DNA of 64,000 bases from Panicum virgatum (Eukaryota > Streptophyta > Magnoliopsida > Poales > Poaceae): positions 18,634,733-18,698,732 of the forward strand of contig NC_053149.1 of the NCBI RefSeq assembly GCF_016808335.1. The letters are read 5' to 3'. Within the stretch, counting starts at the first letter, position 1. The number at the start of each line of letters is the position of its first letter. A model generated the notes under the pieces. It searched no databases and was not told where the DNA came from. It saw only the letters and a program-made list of their open reading frames with translations. The position numbers were made by a program, and so were the translations under genes. Of this stretch, positions 46,201-58,200 are shown one piece after another.

Positions 46201-49200
46201 CTCGAGGCGGGGATGTCCGAGGGGGGCCATCTCGGGGCGATCGTCCCGTCCGGGGTCCCCTCGGAGTTCCTCCGCAAGGAGCAAGAGGAGGAGGAAGCCT
46301 GGAACAAGCAGATGGGCGTGGGTCGCGAGATCTTGCAAGCCCTCGACCGCGCCTTCACGCTCCACCAGAATGCGGATTACCAGGTCAGCCAGGTAAATAC
46401 TTCCCCCCCGAAAATTGCTCAGATTCGGTTTAACTTTTACACGTCTTCACCCACGTCCTCCCCTTTGCAGCAGCTGAGGGAAATCTCGCGCGAAAAGAGC
46501 GCCGAGATGACCCGGCTGTACTCTCAGATGCGCCAGCTCGGGTAGCACAACGCCGAGCTGGTGCTCAAGAACATTGACGCCAATACGAAAATGGCGGATC
46601 TAGGGGCACGTAAGCAGGCGCTGGAGGAGGAGCTGGCACGGGTTGCTAGTGAGCGGGACGTCCAGAGGGCGGCAGCGGAGGAGAAGGCCCGGGAGGCCGA
46701 GGCACAAGTTGCCGAGCTGCAGCGCCTTCGGACGGCGCTCGAGGATAGAGCTCGGGAGGCTGAGGCGCAGAGCGCCGAGCTGCAGCGTCTCAGCACCACG
46801 CTCGAGCAGCAGAAGGCCGAGCTCCTCCACAAGGAGGTAGCCGTGGTTGCGCTCACCGGGACCCTCCGGGAACAGGGCGAGGCCCTCGAGGGGAAGGAGG
46901 TGGCTCTCCAGAACATGGCAGCCACCCTTAGGGAGAAGGAAGCCACCTTGTCCTCGCTCGAAGAGGCCGCCCAGACCCAGAGGGAGGAGGCGCAGAAGAA
47001 CATCACGGGTGAGTACCTTCGATTTTTTGTCGATTTGTTTCTTTTCGTAGCTGACGTTGATTTCCTTTGCTCAGAGCTGAGGCAGAAGGTGGCGGACGAG
47101 ACCGCGGCGAAGGAAGAGGTCCACACCGCGCTCACGGCGGCACAGGCGGAATTTGCTGAGCTGGAGCAAACCGCCGTGAGCGTGTGTCAAGAGCTCGAGG
47201 GGGAGGGTGCTGTCTCGGGCAGTTCGGTGATCAGCCGCCTGCTCGCGCTGGGCGGTCGGATCGCCGAACACGCCAAGAGCACCTTCCGTCTCAGTGTCCT
47301 ACGGGCTCTCGCCGTGGCCTCGACACACTACCTCATGGATCTCCAGAGGGTGTCGTCGGGGTACGTCGTTCCCGATGATGCTGATGCGGACGCCGCGTCG
47401 GTCATCATGGATGAAGCTGACGCAGCCGCGGAGGAGTTCGCCACCGTCCTCGCCGAGAAGCTCGAAGCAGACATCCCTCCCATCGCCGAATTCGACGCCC
47501 CTGAGGGCCCGCAAGGGGGGGATGGTAGCCTGTAGGAAAACTGGGCCTCGAAGCCCATGTAATAGATTAGTGAATATATTATAGTCGCGCTTTGTAATCG
47601 CATCCTATGAATATAAGAGATTTTATTTTCGTAATTTGAATGCGTGGCCCGTCGAGGCCTTGTGCGTTCGAGCCTATATTTCTTTACTTTATTTCCGTGT
47701 TCTTCGTATGCGACTTAGATGAACATCTGCGAGGAAGTTCGCGTTCATAAGCAATGTAGGCGTAGGGTGGTGAGGGGGGTGCCGTATCCCGGAGGCGTAG
47801 GCGGCGCCACGACTCGGCCAGCCCCGTACCGTAGTTGCTTACGCCTCGCGTCCATTTTTTCCAAGGATACGAGAAGCTTAGGGTCGAGACGGAAATATTT
47901 CGAAAAAACATTGGCGACTTTTTGGGGACGTTCGGGGGTTCCCCCCGTAGTAGCCCCCGAGGGAGGCTCGGCTTTGCCGAGGGTAAAGCCGAGCGTACCT
48001 CAATGTTCGTGCGCATCCGAGCCCTCGAGGGTCCGGAAGGTTCCCAAAAATCAATAAGTAAAGCGTACTTCCTTATTATTTCGGGAAATTGAAAATGCGA
48101 GTACGAACAATATACAAATAGCTTCAAATGCTAAGGATAGAAGCGACATAGCTGTTGTATGTTCCAAGCGTTGGTGAGGACTTCGCCGTTTTCGTTCGCC
48201 AGCTTGTACGTGCCGGGTTTGAGCACCTCGGCGATTATGTACGGCCCTTCCCATGGAGGTGAGAGCTTGTGGCGGCCCCTGTTGTCCTGTCGGAGCCTCA
48301 GCACCAAGTCCCCTTCGTTGAGGTCTCGGCGCCAGACCCTCTGCGCTTGATACCTTCGTAAGGACTGCTGGTAGCGCACAGAGTGGAGGAGCGCCATGTC
48401 TCGAGCCTCGTCCACTTGGTCCAGCGAGTCCTCGCGAGCTCGCTGGTTTTGTTGCTCTTGGTATGCCTTGAGCCTTGGCGATCCGTATTCCAAGTCAGTG
48501 GGGAGAATGGCCTCGGCGCCGTAGACGAGGAAGAACGGGGAAAAGCCCGTGGCTCTGCTTGGGGTCGTCCTCAGGCTCCAAATGACCGAGGGTAGCTCCG
48601 TGAGCCACCTCCGGCTGAATTTGTTCATCTTGTTGAAGATTCTCGGCTTCAGTCCCTAGAGGATCATGCCGTCGGCACGCTCCACTTGCCCGTTCGTCTG
48701 TGGGTGTGCCACAGCCGACCAGTCCACACGTATGTGTAAACTGTCGCAGAATGCCAAGAACTTCTTGCCTGTGAACTGGGTGCCGTTGTCGGTGATGATC
48801 GAGTTCGGGACCCCGAACCTGAAGACAATGTCGGTGAAGAATAGAACTGCTTGCTCGGATTTGATCTTACCGATGGGTCGAGCCTCGATCCACTTGGAGA
48901 ATTTGTCGACCGCCACCAGCAAGTGAGTGAAGCCCCCGGGCGCCTTCTTCAGTGGACTGACGAGGTCCAGTACTCACACGGCAAACGGCCACGTGATGGA
49001 GATGGTCTGCAGGGCATGGACCGGGAGGTGTGTTTTTCGAGCGTAGTACTGGTAACCTTCGCAGGTCCGCACGACGTCGGTGGCATCGACGACCGTGGTG
49101 GGCAAATAAAAACCTTGCCGAAACGCGTTACCCACGAGGGTGTGCGGCGCAGCGTGATGGCCACATATGCCGGCGTGGATGTCGCGGATCAACTCCTTGC

Positions 49201-52200
49201 CCTCGGGGACGGGGATGCATCGCTGCTTGATGCCCGAGGGACTGCGCTTGTATAGTACGTCATCGATTAGAACGAAGGACTTGGCCCGCCTAGCGAGGTG
49301 CCGCGCCTGAGCGCGGTTCGAGGGTAAGACCCCTCGAGTCATACAGTCAATGTACTGGACGCGCCAGTCTCACGAAGTGGAGGCCTCGTCGACTTCCATT
49401 GCTTTGGCCTCGTCAGTAGAGGTGGTCCCGAAGTCAATGTCCATGGGCTCGACCCCGTCCGCCGGAGGATTCCCGTCGGGGGACCCGGTGGACGAGAGGC
49501 CTGGCTCCGCCGGATCCTTGAATTCGGCGGAGGGCTTGATGATGTCACGAGCGAAGATGTTCGGGGGGACGGTGGTCCGCCCCGACGCGATCTTGGCTAA
49601 TTCGTCGGCGTCCTCGTTGTACTTGCGCGGGACATGATTGAGCTCCAGGCCATCGAATTTGTCTTTGAGGCGGCGCACTGCATTGCAGTACGCCTTCATC
49701 TTCGGGTCGTGATAGCTAGACTCCTTCATGACTTGATCGACGACGAGTTGAGAGTCCCCGCGTACGTCGAGGCGCTTGATGCTGAGTTCGATGGCGATGC
49801 GGAGGCCACCGAGGAGGGCCTCGTACTCCGCCATGTTATTCGAAGTGGGGAAATGCAAGCGTATCACGTACCAGATGTGTTCTCCGAGGGGTGAGATGAA
49901 GAGGAGGCCGGCACCGGCGCCGGTTTTCATCACCGACCCGTCGATGTACATAGTACAGCATTCGCTCTGGATTTGTGGTGGAGGTAGCTGAGTGTCTGTC
50001 CACTCAGCCACGAAGTCAGCCAAGATTTGGGACTTGATCGCCTTGCTAGGGGCGTAGGTGAGTGTTTCTCCCATCAGCTCCACAGACCATTTGGCAATTC
50101 TACCCTCGGCTTCCCGGTTGTGGGCTATCTCTTCCAAGGGGAAAGACGAGACCACGGTGACGGGATAAACCTCGAAGTAGTGGCGCAGCTTGCGCCGAGC
50201 CAAAACCACTGCGTAGAGCAGCTTTTGAATCTGCGGATAGCGTGTCTTAGTTTCAGACAACACCTCGCTGATGTAGTACACCGGTCGTTGGACGGGCAGA
50301 GCATCACCCTCCTCTTGTCTTTCGACCACGATCACCGCGCTGACCACTTGGGTCGTCGCAGCTACATACAGATAGAGGGGCTCGCCATCCGTAGGTGGTG
50401 TGAGAATGGGGGCACGGGTGAGCGATGCCTTCAGCCTTTCGAGGGCTTCTTGAGCTTCGGGGGTCCACGTGAAGCGCTCGGTTTTCCTCAAGAGTCGATA
50501 TAGGGGTAAGCCTTTCTCGCCGAGACGCGAGATGAAACGGCTAAGGGACGCTAGGCATCCCATGACCCTCTGTACCCCCTTTAGGTCTCGGATCGGTCCC
50601 ATACGAGTGATGGCCGAGACTTTGTCAGGGTTGGGTTCGATGCCCCGCTGGGAGACAATGAAGCCCAAGAGCATGCCTCGAGGCACCCCGAACACGCACT
50701 TCTCGGGGTTAAGATTTACCCCTTTGGCTCATAGGCAATCGAATGCGATCCTGAGATCAGCAACCAGGTCGTTCATCTTCCTGGATTTTACAACGATGTC
50801 ATCGACGTATGCCTCTACACTGCGCCCGAGATGGTCTCCGAAAACGTGGAGCATACACCGCTGGTATGTGGCTCTGGCGTTTCTGAGGCCAAAGGGCATC
50901 GTAACGTAGCAGTACATGCTGAAGGGTGTGATAAAAGAAGTCATGAGCTGGTCGGACTCTTTCATCTTGATTTGGTGGTAACCGGAATAAGCATCAAGAA
51001 AGGATAGGAGTTCACATCCCGCAGTAGTATCTACAATCTGATCAATTCGTGGCAAAGGAAAGGGAACCTTCGAACATGTCTTATTTAAACTAGTGTAATA
51101 TACACACATCCTCCAGCTTCCACTCTTTTTCTTCACTGATACTGGATTAGCTAGCCACTCGGGATGGAATACCTCTTTGATGAATCCGGCCGCCAGAAGT
51201 TTCTGCAACTCCTCGCCGATCACCCGGCGCTTGAGCTCGTCGAAGCGTCGCAGGCGCTGCTTCACCGGCTTGGAGTTGGGTCGGACATCAAGGGAGTGCT
51301 CGGCGACCTCCCTCGGTATGCCAGGCATGTCCGAGGGGCTCCACGCAAAGATGTTTGCGTTGGCGCGGAGGAAATCGACGAGCACCACTTTCTATTTGCC
51401 GTCGAGGGTGGCGCTGATCTGCAATGCCTTGTCGTCAGAGTGGCTCGGATCGAGGGGCACTCTCTTGATGCCCTCGGCGGGTTCGAAGCTCCCAGCGTGT
51501 CGGTGCGTGGAATCCAAGGCCTCGCTTGCCATTTTGTTAAGGGTGGCTGCGAGGGCCTCGTCCTCCGCTTGAGCTTCCGCGCGCTCAACGCACTCGACGT
51601 CGCACTCGTAGGCGTGCTCGAACGAAGAGCCGATGGTGATGACACCCTTTGGACCCGGCATCATGAGCTTGAGGTAGGTGTAGTTGGGGACGGCCATGAA
51701 CTTGGCGTAGCAAGGCCGACCAAGGATGGCATTATAGGATCCTCAAAACCCAACCACCTCGAAAGTGAGTACCTCCTTGCGGAAGTTGGCTGCTGTGTCG
51801 AAGCATACAGGCAGATCGATCTGGCCGAGGGGTTGGACTCGCTTCCCCGGTGCAACGCCATGGAATGGCGACTTGCTGGGGCGAAGCTTGTCCAATCCGT
51901 TCCCATGAGCTCCAAGGTGTGGGCGTACATGATGTTGAGGTTGCTGCCTCCGTCCATGAGCACCTTGGAGAAGCGGGTGTTGCCGATGACGGGGTCGACA
52001 ACGAGCGGATACCGTCTCGGATGCGGGACATAGTCGAGGTAGGATGGCGTGGCTTTGGTAACGGAGAAAACTTCCCGGCGCTCACGCTTGCGCTGCCGAG
52101 AAGTCATGTTCGTTGTTGCTCCCCCAAATATTAAGAAGACGTTTTCCACTGGGGGGAACTCGTCATCTCCACCTTTGTCGCCGACATCCTTCTTCTTGTC

Positions 52201-55200
52201 TTCGTCGCGATGTGCGACGCAGTTGTAGTACTTCTTGAGCATTTCGCATTGCTCGTGGGTATGATTGACCGGGCCCTTGTGGTAAGGGCACGGCTTCTTA
52301 AGCATGTCGTCGAACTGGCCACCACCACCTCGAGGGGGGCCTCGAGGTCCTTTGCGGTCCGGGGCGGCAGCGAAGGCCTCCTCGGAGTCCTCTGCCTGCC
52401 CCGACCCGCGCTGGTTCGGTGGGACCGGCTTCTTTCCCCTCCTCCCCCGCTTCAGTTTTTTGGCGGGAGCGTTGGGCTTGACGTTGCTGCCCTCCGCGGG
52501 CGCATCGTCCTTGCGCTTGCTCGATTTGTCGTCGAAGATGGCACCAACGGCCTCCTCGCCGGTGGCGTAGTTGGTGGCAGCATCGAACAACTCATTGGTG
52601 TTGACGGGTCGGCTTCTCGCGAGCTCATGCACCAGATTCCTGCAGGTCGTACCCTCGAGGAAAGCATTGATGACCTCGACGTGGGTGACGCTGGGGAGCT
52701 CGGTGCACTGCTTGGAGAAGCATCGCACATAGTCACGCAGGGACTCGCGGGGCTTCTGGCGACACCCTTTGAGGTCCCAGGAGTTCCCAGGGCGCATGTA
52801 CGTGCCCTAGAAATTGCCCACGAAGATATGGACCAAGTCGGCCCAGTTGTGGATCTGATCCGCAGGCAGGTGCTCGAGCCACGTTCGTGTGGCGTCAGCA
52901 AGATGAAGAGGAAGGTTGCGGATGATGACCGCGTCCTCCGTCGCACCGCCTAGCTGGCACGCTAGGCGGTAGTCGTTGAGCCAGACTGCAGGATCAGTCT
53001 CGCCCGAGTATTTGACGAGGGTGTTGGGTTGCCGAAAGCGCGGGGGAAAAGATGCGGTTCGGATCTCCCGGCTGAACACCCAGGTGCCCGGAGGCTCCGG
53101 GGACTCACCCCTGTCGTGCTCGGGGTCGAAGCGTCCACCCCGTCGAGGGGTGTACCTCCTGCCATCGATGATGTTGCGGGCGTCGCCGTCGCCAGCGTGC
53201 CCGCGAGTGTCACGGATTCGCTTCCTCATGGGAACTCTCCCGATGCGCTCGTGCACCAAAGGTGCCTTCGCACCGGGCTCTATGGCTACCTTTCCCTTCC
53301 CTGCTGGGGGTGTGTGCACAGAAACCTCGCGGTCCTGATGCGCAGTCCCATCAGGCTGCTCCGGGGCTTTCGAGCGTATACGAGACGTAGAACTCTCGGC
53401 CTGCTGCACGGCAGCTTGCTCGATGAGCTCCTGTGCCTCCCGGTGCAGGTTGCGGCCCGAAGGCGTTGAAGGCTCGGGCATGGCTTGAAGTAGGTAGGCC
53501 GCAGCGACGAGCTTTTCGCTGGCCGTCTTCAGTTCCGGAGATTTGTCGACGTTGTCGTCGGCCAGGATGCGCTCCCGGGCAATACGTCCCGCCGCCTGGG
53601 CGTGTGCACCACGCACGGTCCGCTGCTGCTCGAGTGCGGCGCGCAGCTCCTGGGTTTGTTGACGCTGCTCGTCGAGCTTGGCTTGAAGCTCATTGAGCTG
53701 CGCCAGTTGAGCTTGTCCCGCCGCCGAGCTCGACGAGGAAGGGGCTGCAGGTGGAACCACCGGTTGGTTTGCCTGCGCATCCACCCCGTCGTCCCTGTCG
53801 TTCCGCCCGTCTGCGAGGTCCGCCATGAAGCACTCCCGGGAAGGATCGAAATCCCCTTCACTGGAATCTTCGGAGCAGGTGAGGCAGTAAGCCATCGCCA
53901 GCTGAAACGAGCGAAGAGCGTCGGGGTCGCGAACCCCGGAGTAGTCCCCGGCCTCCTCGGCCGGGAAGTTGTTCATGAAGAAGTTGATGTCGTCGGCGAT
54001 CGAGCTCGCCGTCTCGGAGTAGGATTCGTCAGGAGACGACGCGATGAGGCTGCGGGTCGACAGAAGATGATGACCAGGCAGATCCTCGTGCTCGATGAAG
54101 TTAGCGCTGGTTGATGAGATGTAGGCGGCGGCGTTGCGCATCTCGAAAGGGAAGGGTGATGGCGAGGTCGAACCCCCCTAGGGAGCACTAGTGCTGCCGC
54201 AGAAGACTGTGCCGGCTCAGATGACGTCGAGGCACGTGATGACGAGGCGGTGGCCCCGTCGATCATGATGCTGAGTTGCGATATGCCAGCCTCGACCCAT
54301 GCGGGGGAGCTGTGGCGTGCCGCACGACGCCGCTCCGCGCGTTCTTGTCGCGAACGCTGGCCCGAGCGCCTGTTGCGCCGGGCTGGTGAAGTCGGGGTGA
54401 CGGGGTTGCATCCGGGCGAGAGGAGCTGCATGAGGTAACCGTTGTCGGTTGCTCTAAACTCGAGACTCCCGAACCGGATCATGCGTCCTGCTGGGAGCGG
54501 ATCCGAAACACCCATGGGGTATCGGTTGAATCTGCCTGCCATCCCTGGAGATCAAATGGGAAAAAGAGAGAAAATGTCACGCAGAGTCCCCTACCTGGCG
54601 CGCCAACTGTCGGTGTCCCGACCCGGGGGCCCGGATGCCAACTAGTAAATGCTGCGTGTTTCCTCGTCCCAGATGATGATGCAAGAGGCAACACAGTAAC
54701 GCACGGTTTATCCTGGTTCCGGCCGCGAGGCCGTACGTCCAACAAAGGGGGTGTGCGAGGGCACTGTATTATCTTGCACCCGGAGTGCTTGTAGCAGGGG
54801 ATACAAGCGAGGCGAGAGAGGGAGGGAAGCTCCCAAGTCTCTGCTAGAAGTGGAGTCGATTGAAATGAGTGCTTAGTAGTCCCTGAACGTCCTCTTGGAA
54901 GAGAGAAGCTAGAGAGAGAGAGAGACCAGCCCGGCTAAAGGAAGCCCGCCTCCTCCTTTTATAGTCACAAGGAGCGGCGGTGCACATGAGTGGGGGCACG
55001 GAAGTCGTCGTTTTCCCCTGAATCGCGGGGTACAGTGGTCGGATACTGTAGGAAGTACACTGTGGGAAGGCGGCGTGCGTCGCAGTCGTCCTGGATATCG
55101 TCCTTGGTCCTGCGAAGATCGTGCCGGTCGTCTTGCCAGCCCCTGCAGGCGGCGTAGTCGTCGCGGATGTATGGTCTTCTATATATGGCGTGGTGACATT

Positions 55201-58200
55201 CGGTGGGCCCTACGGATTAGGGTCCCGCATCCACCAGCACCAGTGGTAGCGGGGCGCGCGGCAGCCCCGGACCCCCTGGTCGGAGTGCGGGCGTGCACAC
55301 TAAGAGTTCCGGGGGACGCGTGGAGGTCCCGGACTCCTCAAGGGGGGAGACCCGGGGCTCCGTCCATGCGTGCTGAGCGCCCCTCTTGGAAGGACACGTG
55401 ACGTCGCCAGACCCCCTTCCCCAGTGGGAGGCGGGTCTGGATGGTCGGTGTTGGCAGCATAGTAACGGGAGCAGTGCCGAGCCTGTCTTGTCCCGCGTCG
55501 CAGGTTCCACAGTGCTGCTACAGCATCCGGGATGGCGGAGCAGTGACCGGAGTCAGCGGATGGGACCCTGGTCACATCCACTGTGGGAATGGCGGTCCGA
55601 CGCCGCCTGTCCTTGGTGCCGTGGCGAAGTGGCTGGCCTTTAATGCCTTTGTACGGCGAGCGGTTGGGCGGCGGGGCCGTTTGTCCCTTGTGCCGAGAGA
55701 CGGCTTCGAGCGAGGCGGAGATGAGTCATCCGCTCGAGGGTAGATCCGCTACCCTCGAGCGAGGCGGAGGTGTGTTGCGCGGTCGAGGGTCCCGAGGGGA
55801 GCCCTCGAGCGAGGCGGAAAATGAGTCACCCGCTCGAGGGTAGATCCGCTACCCTCGAGCGAGGCGGAGTTTGTCCGGCGGGCCCTAGAGGGACCCTCAA
55901 GCGAGGCGGAGATCGTTTTCGCGGGTTCGAGGGGGATGCGAATGGGCCGCATGCTGGGCTTCTTTGAGTCGTTTCCTTTCTTCCGGATGGGAAACAGGCC
56001 ATGGGGCTTTGTGGGCCCAGTTGCCTTAACAGGTGTTTGTGTTTTAAAGCGATCTTAGTACCCCGATTAGGGTGTCCCTAATCGTGGTACCCGACAGATA
56101 TGAAAGAATGCATAATGACCTTATCAGTGTCAACTTCGTGCAATATGTCATTCACCGCTTCCTTGCTATCAGCTGCTCCATCACCCACTAGAGCCTCTCG
56201 AAGCTTCTCAGGCTCAATGAAGCCATTCCCATCCTTGTCAAAAAATAGGAAGGCCCGCCGATGGTGCTCGTCATTTGCCATCCTTTTTAAATGAAGTGAG
56301 ACAGCCAAAAATTCTCCATATTCGAGTGCTCCCCTACCATTTGTATCCACCTGAATACCACCACGGTTGATCAAAGATGTGCAGTGTGTACAATTCAATA
56401 AAAAGAAATGCAGTGTACAAGTCAACTAGTACCAATTCAATAATCTACCCTCCTCTCGCTACCAAGACGAGCCAAAGATTCTCAAGTGATATCACATATC
56501 ATTTGGATCTACTAGTCTATCAACCCGTGCTCTTGCACGGACTAATTAGAATTAATATAAGAATAAGGTCAATAATTATAATTATCTATCTCACACTCTT
56601 TTCATCTATTAAATAGTTTAATACATACTCTAAAATATATATGTTCATTATTTAGTTACAATAGATTTCATTTTATGCACCTCCATATGTATTCAATATA
56701 TGTTTAGTTGAACTATTTGTTTGTGAAGTGGTATTCTTATCTCTTCCATCATACATGAATATATGGTGACATATATCGTGAGTAGTATCTTTATATAAAT
56801 AATAATAATATAAATAATATTAACAATGATAGAAATAGTAACTTTAGAAATTTATATTGGTGCACTTTAATATATTATTAGAATTATATAATTTAGATTC
56901 AGATTAATAAGTAATTTAACTTGTAATAATAATGACATAATTGGATAATTTATATGCAAATTTATGGGGTATTTGTATTATTTTTATAATGGAATAGGTG
57001 GGTAATTTACAGAAAGATTAGGAGGTTACTTTAAATTTTTTTATAATTGCAGAGGTGGGTAATTTAGATACATGTTTAGGGGGTTACTTTAGTCTATTTT
57101 CATAATGGCAGAGATGGGTAATTTATTAGAAAAGATAACAGATCCGATGGTTATTATAATTAGAGTTGTTGGATTGATGACCGGATGTTTCTGATTTTTT
57201 GAAAATTTATAGGATTTCTCTACTTTTTCAGAGTGTCCACCTAGGATCCTAGGTGACTTCACGTGAAGGCTCCTTTGGAGCCTCCAATTAGTAATACTAA
57301 GATTGTCAAACTGAATTCATCACCAGAGAACTCAAAAACTTAAAGCAACTCCCTCAAAAAGAACCATAGCAGATGGCTAGCGGAAATTATATAATGAGCA
57401 AGGTGACAGACTCTCAACTTCTCAATTCAACTATCAGTGAGTGTGGAATAACTTCTTTCAAACTAGACGAGGAAAACACATTGGTTTGAGATAAGGACAA
57501 TTATCAATTATCTCAGGAAATGGTTGTTTGATAGAAATCATCCCATCTTGCCTGAAGCCTGCCAATAAGCAGTCAACTAATTCCTATATATCATTGGCGG
57601 TGGCATTACTAGCTCACAGAGTGTAGGAAAAATTCATGCACGAAAATGAATACGCCCTAGCTTTGTCAACCGGGAATCTCTTGCCATTCAAAGGAATGCC
57701 AAACACATCAACACAATTTTCCATTTCAAAACAATGAGATACTATCCAAGCAAGCAGAAGGAAAATGGACATATGTGATTGAACGAAACTGTCTATTTGA
57801 CCTCACTAGGTATGCTCAGGAGTCAGGTCAGATGGATATTTGATATTATAATTGAATACAACTAGGGCATATACCATATACCATATATGTATAAAAGTCA
57901 CCCGGGAAAATTCTAGGCCACAATAGTCACCCCAGGAGTTAGGAATATTTGGTTGATGTGAGTGCAAAGTGGAAGATGGCATTAAAAGGCGTGCACTACA
58001 ATAACTGGGAAAGATTATGAAGTTGGTTCAAGATGTCTTTCCATGAAATTCCTATCATGTCTGCAGTTCTTCAGTGTATCAAATCTTTCTTATACCATTT
58101 CTATTAACATTTGGTTTGTTCACGACCTAAAGATTCCTCCAAGGAAATACAGGAATCTAATCTTGCTTGTTTCAATGCGTACTGGAGGAGGATTCTTTGA

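Larger units (their letters stand above)
40441..56096 (-). mobile_element. Ty3/Gypsy retrotransposon, Tat lineage, with antisense ORF
   Basis: Full order on the minus strand: LTR 54608-56096, primer site 54588-54605, gag, protease, RT, RNase H, a second plant-type RNase H, integrase, then an ORF on the opposite strand (43908-47535), a purine tract and the 3' LTR ending at 41265. A second RNase H plus an antisense ORF with a 'putative gypsy-type transposon' domain places it in the Tat (RIRE2/Grande-like) group. GATAT occurs at 40436-40440 and 56097-56101, a probable target duplication. The 3' LTR is incomplete: its first about 757 bases are replaced by about 94 bases of other sequence (40441-40534). 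Shared LTR parts differ by roughly 2-3%. Confidence 0.93.
54608..56096 (-). repeat. 5' LTR of the Tat element (1489 bp)
   Basis: On the minus strand it starts TGTCGGGTACC and ends CACCGACA. It is complete, unlike its partner. It contains a TATA box and two hairpin-forming repeats. Confidence 0.9.

Noticed and set aside
52210..54114. Plus-strand frames of 146-247 codons
   Set aside because: Antisense to Tat gag.
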